Assembly (NCBI GenBank): GCA_963678705.1
Contig: OY783205.1
Location: 12,214,001-12,278,000 of the forward strand
Direction: 5' to 3'
Source: Panorpa germanica
Taxonomy: Eukaryota > Arthropoda > Insecta > Mecoptera > Panorpidae
Length of the DNA stretch: 64,000 nucleotides
The notes under the pieces were generated by a model. The model searched no databases, had not been told where the DNA came from, and saw only the letters and a program-made list of their open reading frames with translations. Below, piece after piece: positions 50,901-62,099 of the stretch. Position 1 is the stretch's first letter. The number at the start of each line of letters is the position of its first letter. The translations under genes and the position numbers were made by a program.

Positions 50901-53760
50901 GGTTAGATAACCATTTCGGATATTAAGCAATATCGTTTCATCAATGGAACGAACGAAACATTCGCATCAGTGATTAGAGTATTTTAAGATCCTGCTGGAA
51001 ACAAAGAATGAGTATAAATAAATTCTGATTTATGTAATTGTGACTTGACGTGAGAACAAAAGTAACCCGAGTAAAGACTCAATATCTACAAGATACAAAT
51101 TTAGTAAAGGTGTTTATCTGTTAAAATCGGCAGAAGAAGTCATCTATTTACAGACTATTCAGTGTGACCATGTTGATGGTAGGCATTAGGGCCTCTCATA
51201 CTGCATTTGTTTTCTTGCGACATTTTCAATTAATTCAGTTATATAAAGATTCAACCTCGGAATGAAATATAATAAGCTAAACTTTATAACTTTCTATAAA
51301 TATAAATTCTTCTATATAGTATAAATTTTTTATACTTCTATAACTTTCTATAGAATATGGTGTACGCAAATCTTGATTTCCAAAAGTCACAATAACAGTC
51401 GCGTAGTGCGACGTTGACAAGTAGTGATCTTCTAGTCACCAGGGTATGTGAGAACAGTTGTAAATTATGAAAAGTAGCTCACATTAAATTTTTTTATGAA
51501 GAATCGAATATCGCCTGCTGTAATTTTTTTTACAGTATAATAGTTATCATTGAAGTAAATACTTTGATCACTGAAGAATTATTTCAAGATCCAAAATATA
51601 AGATATTGCGATATTATTCTTTTGAACGTTTTCGTAACGCTCTCTCAAATTTTGCAGAATCTACGGTCAAAGAGTATTTAAATTTAAGTTATTGTGGTTT
51701 ATTGAATTTGTTCGGGAAGTTCAGTTCGGTGTAAATTTTTCGGTTCAATTTCATAAACGGTATATCGAAACCAGAAAAAAAGTAATGTAAATATTTCGTT
51801 TAAATATGCTTTCGTTAAATATGCTTTCAAGACAGCTATTAAACAATTTCAAGTAATTTAAAAATGTTGCAGAGATGGTATGGTTCTTTTTTAATTAATC
51901 ATTACTTTTTAAATGTTTAAACTGTTAGTATAAATAAATATTAATAAGGTCAGAATCACCCTAAAAGGGGTTAAGATGACAATATTAGGTAATAAAACAT
52001 TTATCATATTTTTTCTTACGCTTTTGACTTTTTGAAGTTTCGTATTTTCTACTTGTAAATAATACATTAATGAATGCCTTAGTAAGCAGAGATATTTCTG
52101 AAGACGAAGCTTGAGCTATTAAGGTTTTGTAACGATTGTAAGTCGCAGTAGAGCAAATAAAGAACCGAGAAATTGAAGAAAGAATTGGAACATCAAATAA
52201 CTCAATAATTTCATATATAAAAAAATATTACTATTTAGCAGCCAAAAATGTGGAAATAGCACAGAAATGGAACAAAAATGCATAATTCACGAATTAAACA
52301 AAATCAACAAAAATTAATGATTAAATAAATATTATTATCATTAAAAAGGATTTCTTCAGATTTTTTTATTTTTTTTTTATTTTAGAATTTGAGGCGATTC
52401 CAATAACAAGGTCATATTCGCCTGAAGTCAATTCCTTTTAATTAAATTCTTAAGATTTTATAATCATTAAAATCGCCTTCTTGGAAAATTGAATGATTAT
52501 GTTAATGAGCAAGAAGATAGATATATTGTTCAAAACGCAGTAAAATAGATCGCAAAACATGGTATTTTAGTTAACGTTTTTTACGTAACAGGTAATTTTT
52601 ATTATGTTAGAGAAATATGAAATACACCTGCATTTAGTAGATATATGTTACAATTGGGCTGTGTATATGGAAGTCATGAGTCCGCGCCAAAATAAAAAAC
52701 AGTAGAACAAAGACTATAAAATAATTTAAAAGCATTTTAATTTCATAATTTAGTTCTATCTTCATTCTAAACTGTACGTGTAACTCAGTTTTTCCTTTTT
52801 CATAGCTGAATAGAATACACGAAACGATCTATTCTTATATTATTACTTCAATATACAAAGTCACTATTATTTAAACTTATTTGCATTAGGCCTGTCGCAC
52901 ACTGCTAGCGTATATAAGTTAATTTTGACCGGACGTATACGCGCTACTACGTTTTACCGATCCGAACCTTGTAAATGTAATTAACCCTCGCACACTACAA
53001 GAGAAAGCCGTCCGAATACGGGCGTACGTAGCTGTCATATTGCTCTTATTACTCTCATGATCAATTATGTTATGCGAAACAACTCCAATACACTTTACAG
53101 TACACAAATTTAACTTGGCGCACTGTCGTATCGATACATGGTGTATATGTATTGTGACACAGCAAATGCAAAGAACAAGTGTAAATACGCTAATACGCTA
53201 AACAGGCTTTAAGAATAATTGCCACTATTATAAACGGCAACGGGTTTATAATAATAATATTATTCATTTGTACAACACTTTTCGCAAAAAATAAAAAGGT
53301 TATGACTATTTCTTTGTAACGAATAAATTGCATATATTGAGTTGTGTTAACTATTAAGTATATATTCATTTCTTAAAGTCGGATTTATTAAATTTGTAAA
53401 CTTGCTATTTAAAATTTGAATATACACCTATAACGTAGCAAGATCGTAAAATATAATAGTCTGAAAGTTCGTAAAATATAATAAAAGTAAAATAAGATGC
53501 TTTGAAAGTATGTATGGAGAAGCAAAGGAAAGTGCAAAACCAGAACAAAACTTAATTCTAAATAGAAAATTGTGGCTGAACAAAATTGCGTTGACTGCCT
53601 AATGCGAATCACATAGCAGTTAGCCACTTGATAGTTGAATATGTTTACCTTTTCAAATTAACATTTATTAAAAATATGTGAAATTACTCATCTACGTATT
53701 ATACTGTTCTTAGTCGTAAAACTATTCCAGCGTTTATATGAAAAACCCATAAGAACGCGT

Positions 53761-53799
<39 letters not shown>

Positions 53800-54415
53800 G
53801 AAAAACGAGAGTACCATGCCAATCCTGATGTGGAAAACGAGAACTATCCAACTTCTTATGTGGAAAACAATAATCAATCCGCTAATCTGATGTGGAATCA
53901 AGGTACTCTTATTTAATTTTGGGCAATGTCAATTCAATTAATATTCAACTATGCAATATCTTAGTTGGTTTGTCAGGATGATAAAGAATCACATAATTGG
54001 TTTAATACATTTATTGAATAAAATAATAACGATGATAATAATAATGATAATAATAATGCTAAGAATACAATAAGGTTACAATATAAACGTTGGTGTTTAC
54101 TTTACAATTGCAGAACAATGAATACATGCACAACCTTAAGTTCTAGTTAATATATACTCAGTTCTACATTAGTTTTCAGCTTGACTTAAAAAGGTTTGTT
54201 TTTATTACTTCCCAGAATATGCCTGGTTTGTTTCAGTAAACACATCCCCTCATGTATTCAATCAGTGGTTTAAAGTTCCACACATTATAATTGCTTTTAA
54301 CCTGTCACTTGGTTTCTATTTAAAACATACCCTCATTAATCACATTCTTTATGACTTTCTTAGAACGGGTGTCATAGTTATGAGTTCTTTGTTTGCTTGG
54401 TTTATTTGTTCTTTC

Positions 54416-54472
<57 letters not shown>

Positions 54473-57400
54473 TATTATTTTATTATGAGAGAATAACTCC
54501 CTATTCTACGTTGGTTATAATTAATTACTGCTACAAAAGATTCTGAAACGCTCACATAAAACCTAGAGTTGAAAGTTGAACCCAGTTTATAAAGTCATTC
54601 AATACACAACGTTCTCTATTTCGTTGACCTTTGCCCTATCCTTCATCATGCTCTGGAGTTCATCTAGGGACGGCCTCTAATCTTGTCAGATGAGGTCGTA
54701 GGTTTAGCAAAATATCAATAGCTTCGTAAATTGATATACCTGTACCCTTATCATTCTGTAACATCACGTGATATTGATGCTAAATAAGACAGAAATCTCG
54801 AATTATTTAAAAAGGTTAACTATAAAAATGAAAATTTATATACAAAAAGTTATAAATAAATATTGTATGAATCATACACAAATATTTTAAATCACTTAAA
54901 AATACAAATAAATGTAAAGATAAGAAAAGCCTAGAATTAATAACGCAGCGTCACTCGTAACAACGTTATCAGCGTTCCATGTAAATAAAAACTGATTATT
55001 CAGTGATATTAATAACGCCCAGCAGCGAAATGACTGATAAGGATAAAATATATGTACCTGGCAGCGTTTAGTGTAACGGGTCGCGGTTATCCGGGAAAAA
55101 GACACAGCAAGATAATAAAGGAACCGTATAGCGCAAAATGAAATAAATAATGTAAAATATGAACTAAAAGATATATTTATACGTTTTTTGTCGATACGAT
55201 AAGAGTACTCCAGGTTGTAACCTTCTATTCACTTTGTTTTTAAGTTTACTAATTTATTTAATATTAATCGATATAAGTAGTAAAGGACTTTTGGACATTT
55301 TGGACATTCCAATATTCTTCTTTGGACAGCATTACATCAACAATATTGTCCACTGTGAGAGTCGCTCTAGTGATATGCTGCACCCGATCTCTTTCCATTG
55401 TCCACTTTTTACACTTAAAAAGCGTGTGCTCTGGTGTGTCAGTATCACCTCAATACCAGCATTCATCGGTGTTTCTTATTTGGAATCTGTTTAGGTAGGT
55501 TCCAAAGCATCCATGCCCTCCGAGAAGTTGGGTTATATAACAGTCAACTTGCCCGTGTTTCCGATTGTTCCATATGTCCACGTTTTTTATAAGTTTCTTA
55601 GGTCATTTAGCATTGCCTGTATCCTTTCCCATTCTCTTTGAAATTTTTCCGTCATTTGTTTTTTGCCTCTGTATTTTCTCCTTGTTCCCACCCTCTCAGA
55701 TGGCGCTCTGCCACGTTCTTCTACCATTAGCTCTACAGGTGTTATCCCAGTTATACCTTGGATTGCTTCCGCCGAAATCGTTCGGTATGCACTGCCTACT
55801 CGAATTTTCAGTCTTTTCTATACGCTCCTTAGCATATTTCTATATTTTGCGCCCTCTGAGTGTTGACATAAGCTTGCTGAGAGCCATCAGAGCCTGCTTC
55901 GCTTTCCGCGACATTTCAATGACATGTTTCCTCAATTCTTCCAACAGTCCAAAGTATTTCAGGCTCTCTTTGGACTTTATGTTAGTCCTACCCACCTCCA
56001 ATGTAACCACTCTCAGGTTTCTGCCGCCATACAGTATGATGGCTTTTCTCAGGGGCAAGTTGTAGCTGTTTTCTTGTTATGGCCTGCTCTATACTATTTA
56101 GCGCCATGTCTGCGTGAGCGATTAGTATTTCCTCAGTCGTCACTATGAGTCCAGTATCATCCGCAAATCCGACAATCGTTGCACCCTCTGGTAGTCTCGT
56201 CTTTAGTACATCGTCATACAGTATATTCCATAGCAGCGGCCCTAGAACTGCGACCTGTGGTACTCCGCACGAAACCCTCATTGGTTTGCCGTCTGCTATT
56301 ATTGACCGATCCTTTAGGTAGCTGCCTAATATTTGTTAATTGAATGTTAGTTCAATAGTACGGAGTATTTCGATCGGTCCTTTTTTTAAATTTTGTACTG
56401 CTTCCTTGATTTTCTTCATAGCATCAATGGTGGACCTTTTTTTCCTGAAACCGAAATTGGCTTTCAGACAATTTTTGGTTGGCTTTATCAGTAAGTCTTT
56501 TAGCAATTAGCTGCTCGAAGAGTTTGCCCATAGAATCTAGAAGGCATAGTGGTCTGTACTTTTCTTCTAGATCACCTGGTTTTGGATTTTTGAATATGGA
56601 TTAACTTTGCAGTTTTCCATATTTTGGGGAATATCCCTACTTCTAGTTGGTCATTTACCACCTTAAGGAACACATTCGGGAATTTTGTAATCGCCACTTT
56701 AATAAGCTCTGGTGGGAGTAGGTCCGGTCCAGGAGATTTCCCACATTTTAATCGTTCTGACGCATCAATGAGCTTCCGCTTTCGAAAAGTAAGGTATGTT
56801 GTTCTCATCAAGACATACATTTCCCATTGTTTCTCACTGCGTGTTGGCAACAGTTCGCACACAATAAGCTTTTCTTTCTTCCGTTTTATTTGTGGCAGCA
56901 TATTGATTTTGTTGCATACTATTTTATACCCCATGCCCCATATGTCTCGACCGACTTCTTCCAAGATTTGTTTCCAGGATTCTTGCCGCAATAATTTCAT
57001 TTTTGAGCACTTTCATCTGTCCATACGCTACTTTTGTTTTCACGGGTCAATTTTCTACTGACATTCCCTTCTAAGTTGCGCAACTCTGTCGCTCCACAGT
57101 AGACGAGGCTGCGCTTCACTCCAAGGCCTTTTTAATAAATGTCTGTTCTGCTGCTTTTATGATCAACACCATGCATGTCCTTGAATCAATCTTTGGAGCC
57201 TTTCCAATTTCGTGGTTCGCCGCAAAGACAGGAAACTTTTCTTTCTGTATCCTCCATTTAGTATCTCCCGTTTGACTCCTCACACTGTTTTTCAGCTTTG
57301 TAATAAAATATACATTACGGTAGAAACTGAGGTTTTCCTCGTCTGCTACTTTCCATTCTGTTATTTTTTCCGCGAGTTTTTCAGAGGTGATTGTGACGTC

Positions 57401-60400
57401 TACGTGCGACCTGCTCTGCCTCCTCACAAAAGTTTGATTAGTACCTTTGTTTGCACCTAGTCAAAGAACGAATTAAGTTCGTAACCTCAGGTTCCACTGT
57501 CATGAATATATTTACTCTTATTCTAATTGATTATTTGTTTTTCATATTCTAATTAATTATTCTAAAGCTTAGTTGATTACAACCAAAACAAGGATAAGCT
57601 TCCGTGGATTTTAGAATGATTTATTTAAAAGTATGTTTCACAATGAAAGGATTTCGTAAAAAAAAATCAAAAATAGAAATAAAAGCTTAAAAATGTTTTG
57701 TTGTTATAAGCAGTAATCTGGGTTCGAATTAAAGAAACCGTGGCGAGATTCTCTTCTAGACCTCTATTCTGTGGCTGAATTGGATATAGCGGCTAGAATT
57801 GCTACTATTCATCTTGTTTTTGCATTGTTTTAGTTTCATTGTCCACTTCTCTAATGCTTTGATAATGATTTTAATCTCAGAGCTTTTGTTTTGAGTTATT
57901 ATGTTCCTAATTTTAGATTATCTGATACTGCAATACTAATAAAGAGAATATTGCCTAGATTTAATATAAAGCTTTTCTTATTATAATCATTGAAATCTAT
58001 TTCATACTGAGATTATAAAGCTTAATAATCTATTTCTTAACATATTTAAGCACACTAGCCAAAAAATGTATATTGTCCCTGGTTAAGTGTTGTGTCTGTT
58101 GTTAAAAGAACTCAGTTCCGTCTTGTATAAATCTAGTGATCATCTATTCAAGTGATCTGCTAAATTCAAAGATATTATAAGCAAATATTGAAGAGCATAG
58201 AAAGTCTAAAATATAATATTGATTTAATCGAATAATCTGATTTAATGCCTGTGTTTTAAGTGCATTTTAGAACGTTAATTGTAAATGTAGGTTCTATTTT
58301 AGTGATAATAACTAACTCAAATAATTAATTGAACTTGAAACTTAAACATATTACACTTGAACTCAACTCATCTAATAGTTTAAATATTTAAAATCTTCCA
58401 AGGACTTTTCCAGTGCAAATTTCTAAAATTTCTAATTCATTTTTCTACAATCTCGTCGCCTACATAGCTATAGTGTTATTTAATTAAACGATTAGGATGG
58501 TTAGACTAACGTCAGAGTTCAGAAAACCAATATTTCTTTGATATTTTGTTACATAATAAATTCTATGATACACCATTTATCAATCAATGGAGTTGAGATG
58601 AAATTGATAAAATATGTCTACGTTATACATACTAATATCACATGTTAGGTATAGTGGACACCTTGCGATACATAATAATTATTATAGTTACTGTTATTAC
58701 TAATATTTCAACAATCATTTTAGTAAAAAAAATTTTAAGTACATATGTAGTTTATGCGAATATCAATTAACAAAACCATTGCTGAAATACATTGTTGCAA
58801 GATATAAAAGAAAAAAAATTATTCGATTCGCGTCGTCCTTCTTCGATCTCTATTAACGACAAAAAACGGAGCACTGGTATACTAGATGGTGTATCGTACA
58901 GTACAGTACAGCAGTGTTGCCAATTTCATGCTGCTGTATTTGGCTGAAAAATCATGACAAAACGCAGTTCAATTGGCCATATTAAAAAATTGTAGCATGG
59001 TGCGCATATTAAAAAATCAACCACGATTGAGGCCCTACAAAATATGCAGAATTTAACAACTGCATAGAAGGCAGTTCGCCTAGCAAGGGCAAAGATGAAA
59101 GGTAAAAGACTTGCACGTTTTTGGCGAGCTTGAAAAATTGGTCTTTTGTGATGAAATTCTTTTTACGGTTCAGCAATATGTGAACAACCAAACGATCGTG
59201 TATGGTTATAGTGCTAATCAAAACACAATTTAAACCAGCAAATTGCTCTGCGAAAGCAAGCGCCTGCATCAGTGATTTGGGCTGCGGTAAGTGCCAGAGG
59301 ACGCTCACCACTCGTTTTCATTGAACAGTGCGTAAAAGTGAAACATAACAATGTTTACAAGAAAAAGTTCACAGGTTCAATTGTTCTATCAATGTCCATG
59401 TCGAAATGGGACAAAATACCATCAGACCACATTAGTGCAGCGTGTGAAGCTTTCTCGAAAGGACTCGATGGTATTATGCGTGCTAAAGGTGGCTATGTCG
59501 AACAATAACATTTTTTTAAAATTTGAAATGTTATTACGATACACTAAGGTGTTTAAATAAAAAAAATCAAAAGTGACAAAATTGCCATTTTCAATTTGTG
59601 ACATTTTGAGCGCCGACCCTGTAATTGTACATTAATGAATTGCAGAGAGCGCTACTCTCGTTGATTTTTAAACAGAAATAAATATGCTTCGAATTAATTT
59701 GTTATTCATATTCTTCCAAAACTTTCTGGGGCTCTCTGTAAATGATTCAAAACTTTTAAAGCTGTATAAATTATAAAGTGATCAACTTTTAGCACCGCTG
59801 AAATTCTTATTGTCTTTTTTATTGAATACTCTATCCGAACTTTTCACCTTGTTGAAAAAACTGTGAGAAGAAAATCCTTTTTGTTTTATCTACATTTTAT
59901 ATGGGCTATGTACTAGATCAAAAAGCATTTTCTTGACAGAATTGATTTTGCGGGTGCGGAAAATATGTGGGTTAAGAAGCAGATGTGAGGAGGAAGTGGG
60001 ACTAACTAAGTTTGTTTTGAGGACAAAGACAAGACGATAAATTAAAATATGATTTGAATTAATATGCAAAAAGCATGAGTCTTGAGAACAAATAAATATT
60101 GACATTTGTAACTTCTGATTAAATAAAAAATCTAATATAAATGAAATAATAATTTAACCTCTTTTAACTGATGTGAACAACGCAATATAATATAAAACAC
60201 AAGAGAAAAGTCAAAATTAGGAATTTTTTAGTTGTGTTAGATATTAAAATCGAACATTTCTATAAAGGAAACTCCTGCTGGAGAATTCAATAGTTATAAA
60301 AAACACGAAAATTTTAATGTTTGTACATTTGATGATTTACGTTGATTTCTTTTTACATTAAGTTTTTTTATTCATTGCTACATAATTAATATTTATTATA

Positions 60401-60579
60401 CTATCTCCTACTAACCTGTCTGTCCGTACGCAAATATACATGCGTTGTAGCCCTGAAAAGCATTGTCCAGGATGTCTCTTCCCAGACTATCAAAAACAAT
60501 GTCTTGTGACGCGAAATGTGCGGCGCCAGGTTCCAGAGAGAAGAAACAATGGTCGAAAGCAAACGTTTTAGGTTGTTTC
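35791..60579 (-). CDS. Khc-73: Kinesin-3 motor protein, KIF13/Khc-73 type (partial, 15 exons, 946 codons)
   Basis: Exons in transcript order: 60416-60579, 47689-47843, 45717-45830, 45376-45623, 43762-44086, 43592-43694, 42492-42640, 40886-41132, 40543-40792, 39642-39870, 39422-39568, 38080-38241, 37859-37978, 37215-37443, 35791-35987. All introns are GT-AG and every phase fits. Visible motifs are the P-loop [13 protein letters not shown] split by an intron, switch [10 protein letters not shown], switch [10 protein letters not shown], neck [20 protein letters not shown], a short coiled coil, the FHA domain ([20 protein letters not shown] to [17 protein letters not shown]), and the KIF13 central region to [12 protein letters not shown]13 proteins are processive plus-end microtubule motors for vesicles and polarity cargo. 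The motor N-terminus lies right of the window. The C-terminal half, including any CAP-Gly domain, is not seen. KIF13 rather than KIF1 is chosen from the match of the neck, FHA and central segments to KIF13 as I know it. Confidence 0.93.
37030..37085 (-). repeat. End fragment of the 13.6-kb repeat family
   Basis: The - strand carries ACATTATAATGTTCTAAGTG, then TATATTTATATTCATATATG, like the left end of the repeat at 13,640. It is a short relic in a kinesin intron. Confidence 0.5.
37135..37184. repeat. Perfect inverted repeat (hairpin)
   Basis: GCGGAGTCGG (37135-37144) and CCGACTCCGC (37175-37184) pair perfectly; the 30-nt loop holds a second AT-rich near-palindrome. Related words (GGAGTCGG, GACTCCGG) occur near 36,107-36,140. 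Confidence 0.7.
37215..37443 (-). CDS. Khc-73: Kinesin exon: [10 protein letters not shown] segment
   Basis: Encodes [20 protein letters not shown], then [18 protein letters not shown] and a Thr/Phe strand to EEFLEHCT. The pattern (V.C.V.IK.A.GLP) recalls C2-like folds found in kinesin-3 proteins. Confidence 0.92.
37859..37978 (-). CDS. Khc-73: Kinesin exon: Ser/Asp-rich segment
   Basis: 40 codons, [20 protein letters not shown], then an acidic [15 protein letters not shown] run. This run may be a phosphorylation-prone insertion; that is inference. Confidence 0.88.
38080..38241 (-). CDS. Khc-73: Kinesin exon: conserved central domain
   Basis: 54 codons including [20 protein letters not shown] and [20 protein letters not shown]. 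Phase 0/0. Confidence 0.92.
39422..39568 (-). CDS. Khc-73: Kinesin exon: [14 protein letters not shown] segment
   Basis: 49 codons, [20 protein letters not shown] to [10 protein letters not shown], phase 0/0. Acceptor CACAG, donor TTG|GTATG. Confidence 0.92.
39642..39870 (-). CDS. Khc-73: Kinesin exon: central helical segment
   Basis: Contains [20 protein letters not shown], then [20 protein letters not shown] and [11 protein letters not shown], which match the conserved central KIF13 region. Confidence 0.93.
40543..40792 (-). CDS. Khc-73: Kinesin exon: coiled coil after FHA
   Basis: Contains [20 protein letters not shown] and a charged helix ([20 protein letters not shown]), then a Pro/Ser/Tyr linker to SCDPLR. 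Phase 1 in, phase 2 out. Confidence 0.92.
40886..41132 (-). CDS. Khc-73: Kinesin exon: FHA domain core
   Basis: Encodes [40 protein letters not shown] and [19 protein letters not shown]. The SFVNG and GDRILWG turns are typical of FHA folds. Confidence 0.93.
41308..41771 (-). mobile_element. Internally deleted mariner element
   Basis: Terminal repeats CGAGGGTAGTATGATAA (left) and TTATCAAGCTGCCCTCA (right) are inverted copies, flanked by TA on both sides as expected for mariner. The inside is reduced to about 430 bp of decayed sequence. It lies in a kinesin intron. Confidence 0.8.
42492..42640 (-). CDS. Khc-73: Kinesin exon: start of FHA domain
   Basis: Encodes [20 protein letters not shown], then [20 protein letters not shown], the conserved N-terminal strand region of the kinesin-3 FHA domain. 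Confidence 0.93.
43592..43694 (-). CDS. Khc-73: Kinesin exon: neck coiled coil
   Basis: Encodes [20 protein letters not shown], then [10 protein letters not shown], a KIF13-type segment before the FHA domain. Only 67 bp of intron separates it from the preceding exon. Confidence 0.9.
43762..44086 (-). CDS. Khc-73: Kinesin exon: microtubule-binding helices and neck linker
   Basis: Encodes [58 protein letters not shown] and [20 protein letters not shown], followed by the neck coil [19 protein letters not shown]. Confidence 0.95.
45376..45623 (-). CDS. Khc-73: Kinesin exon: switch I and switch II
   Basis: Encodes [20 protein letters not shown] (20 residues), [14 protein letters not shown] (switch I) and [16 protein letters not shown] (switch II), ending in GSNINK. 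All catalytic residues expected for an active motor are present. Confidence 0.95.
45717..45830 (-). CDS. Khc-73: Kinesin exon: VHDLLDP segment
   Basis: 38 codons: [20 protein letters not shown] (20 residues), then [17 protein letters not shown]. In-phase at both ends (0/0). Confidence 0.93.
45831..47688 (-). other. Kinesin intron (1.9 kb), no gene seen
   Basis: Contains a purine-rich block on the + strand (46,340-46,560) with charged codons but many stops, which may be another LINE tail. No other structure is clear. Confidence 0.6.
47689..47843 (-). CDS. Khc-73: Kinesin exon: P-loop end and alpha2/beta4
   Basis: Encodes [20 protein letters not shown] and [12 protein letters not shown]. Lys and Ser of GKS bind ATP phosphate and Mg. 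Acceptor GTTTCAG, donor AAG|GTACG. Confidence 0.95.
48061..49915 (+). mobile_element. jockey-type LINE remnant
   Basis: The + strand encodes, with stops and shifts, an EN-RT linker and then [78 protein letters not shown] and [10 protein letters not shown]. The C-terminal [12 protein letters not shown] is also typical of jockey. The (F/Y)ADD catalytic motif reads FEDD, so the copy is inactive. It lies in the largest kinesin intron, opposite to kinesin transcription. Confidence 0.88.
48412..48497 (+). repeat. Short A-tailed interspersed repeat, copy 2, inside the jockey remnant
   Basis: Contains AACTTCAGGCGAATATGACC, then ATGTTCTTGCAATCGCCTC, and ends in a run of 16 A. It interrupts the jockey coding sequence between the linker and the RT region, so it inserted later. 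Confidence 0.7.
49920..53755. other. Kinesin intron stretch, no gene seen
   Basis: Apart from the short repeat near 52.4 kb I see only AT-rich sequence and short accidental open frames, for example at 50,409-50,621. Confidence 0.6.
52372..52445 (-). repeat. Short A-tailed interspersed repeat, copy 3
   Basis: The reverse complement reads GACTTCAGGCGAATATGACC, TTGTTATTGGAATCGCCTC and an A-rich end, matching the copies at 6.1 and 48.4 kb. Confidence 0.7.
53765..53796. repeat. TA microsatellite
   Basis: About 32 bp of TA repeats at the left edge of a MITE-like unit. Confidence 0.9.
53797..54418. mobile_element. MITE-like element with subterminal repeats
   Basis: The left end TATATGTGGAAAAACGAG and right end GTTCTTTCCACATATATA are inverted. 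Near the left end ATGTGGAA(AA) recurs at about 30-33-bp steps (four times from 53795), like subterminal transposase sites. Both ends lie in TA microsatellites, so the target duplication cannot be read. Confidence 0.5.
54419..54468. repeat. TA microsatellite
   Basis: About 50 bp of pure TA repeats at the right edge of the MITE-like unit. Confidence 0.95.
55230..57470 (-). mobile_element. R1-clade LINE remnant
   Basis: On the - strand, in order: the end of an endonuclease domain ([20 protein letters not shown]), RT fragments ([57 protein letters not shown]), then LKYFGLLEE and a C-terminal finger [20 protein letters not shown]. Frames are broken, and a stop replaces one finger position (CWY-stop-GDTD). 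FADD is intact. It lies in the largest kinesin intron, in the same orientation as the kinesin. Confidence 0.85.
57480..58980. other. Kinesin intron stretch, no gene seen
   Basis: AT-rich, without recognisable coding sequence or element ends. Confidence 0.6.
58985..59625 (+). pseudogene. mariner-type transposon, internally deleted
   Basis: The + strand gives [53 protein letters not shown] and, after a deletion, [20 protein letters not shown] and RAKGGYVEQ. The stretch that would hold the later catalytic Asp residues is missing. The right end ...GCGCCGACCCTGTAA looks like a terminal repeat. Confidence 0.8.
59630..60415 (-). other. Kinesin intron stretch, no gene seen
   Basis: AT-rich intron sequence up to the donor at 60415. 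No structure recognised. Confidence 0.6.
60416..60579 (-). CDS. Khc-73: Kinesin exon: motor core, beta3 to P-loop start
   Basis: Encodes [18 protein letters not shown], then [17 protein letters not shown]. The acceptor TTGCAG and donor CAG|GTTAG are clear. It ends inside the P-loop glycine codon (phase 1). Confidence 0.93.
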
Positions 60580-62095
60580 CTGCAATAAATTATAGTATAT
60601 ATGTAATGTCGTTTATATTTATCAGTATTAGAATGGTTTATATAATTTGCACGAATATGTGCAAAATGTATGCAGAAGTTTATTTATGACTAATTGAGTG
60701 ATTTTATATATATATATATTTAATTTTTTTTATTTAACGTAATTAAATAGTATCTTTAGGCTTATTAGTTTAGGCTTTTTTACTTAAAATTTTAATCACA
60801 AACTATTGATTTTTATATCATATATAACAAAATATTTCAAACATATGCCACATTTCATTTAAACAGCTTCGGATCATATGAATGATCCGTTAGCATATTT
60901 GTATTGTTTTAAAATGCAAAACAAATTGACATGTGTCCCACAATTTAATAAAAAAAAAATGGTTCCGTAAAGGTATCCAAATAGACTATTTTCCATGATG
61001 GGGGAGGAATGATGAAAATTGAAGCCTGCACAAACATTCTTAGAATAACAAATAGGCATTGTGGCTTCGGGAAAGCTGTCAGACTAGGAATGAAGCGAAT
61101 GGACGTTGGGAAAATCCAAGCTCTAGCAAGTGGAAAATGTATTATCCATATTCCCATGCCCATCAGTTTAATAATACTGCTGACAAAACGATTACACCAA
61201 ATGACCTGTAAAATTTAACTCGTTTGTGCTAGTATCAGTATATACCTACAGTGTAGACTGTAGGTCCTCCATAAAAAATATTATTATTGGCATATCATAT
61301 ACCTACTAATAAAACAATTTGTTTTAAATTTTACTATTATTGTTTTTGAATAATACAATACATAATATCAACATTGGACATAATATATTATTGTAAAGTC
61401 ACTTTTAGCTTGAATTTTTAACTGGAGCATTAAATATGAATGAATCGATTACGTCAAAATGGATGCGGTAGTACAATCATTTACATTTTTTTGTAATTGC
61501 TGTTATAAATGAGTCTGCTAAATTAATTCAGTTAAAGATTTTTCTGCTATCGAAAGAATATTTATGAAATCAGAACGTGACTTTGGTTTTATGAGGTTTT
61601 CTATTATTTTTATCAATCCTATATATAGTTGAAGAACTAACAACGACCCTTTTTCCAAAGTTGATGCAAAATTAATGTGAACTGAAAACGTTAACTGGTT
61701 TTAGAGACAATTGGTTACAGTAACTATTCTTTATCTTACTAATTTGTCTTTAATTTGCTAAATACAAAATGCGAATATTAAATTAAAAAGTGATGTAGGT
61801 ACTTACATAAAACAAATTAATATAAATTAATACAACGTAATAAAATACCAAAGTGTTTGTTCAAAGCGTTTTTTCCGTACATCACAATATTAAAAATATT
61901 TACAATATCTCAGAGAAAATTAATGAAGAATGTATAGTTATTAACGAACAAACAATTTCTTTTTACATTACAACCCATACATCTCTACATATATCTAGTA
62001 GCTTATATTTCAATAATAACGTGTCAATGTGTGTTAGATAATGGACAACTCTCTATGTTCGCGTTTTCATGAGCTTATATTCAGTTTTAGTGTAT
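60580..62095. other. Upstream kinesin intron, no exon seen
   Basis: The acceptor TTGCAG at 60580-60585 requires an upstream kinesin exon, but I found no sequence encoding the motor N-terminus here. A + frame at 61,009-61,218 may be a transposon relic. Confidence 0.6.
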
Positions 62096-62099
62096 TAGA

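Noticed and set aside
55234-57061. Several + frames (166 aa, 145 aa, others)
   Set aside because: Antisense shadows of the R1-type LINE on the - strand.
61009-61218. + frame NILRITNRHCGFGKAVRLGM
   Set aside because: Possibly a transposon relic, but I could not assign it; too short and unsupported as a gene.
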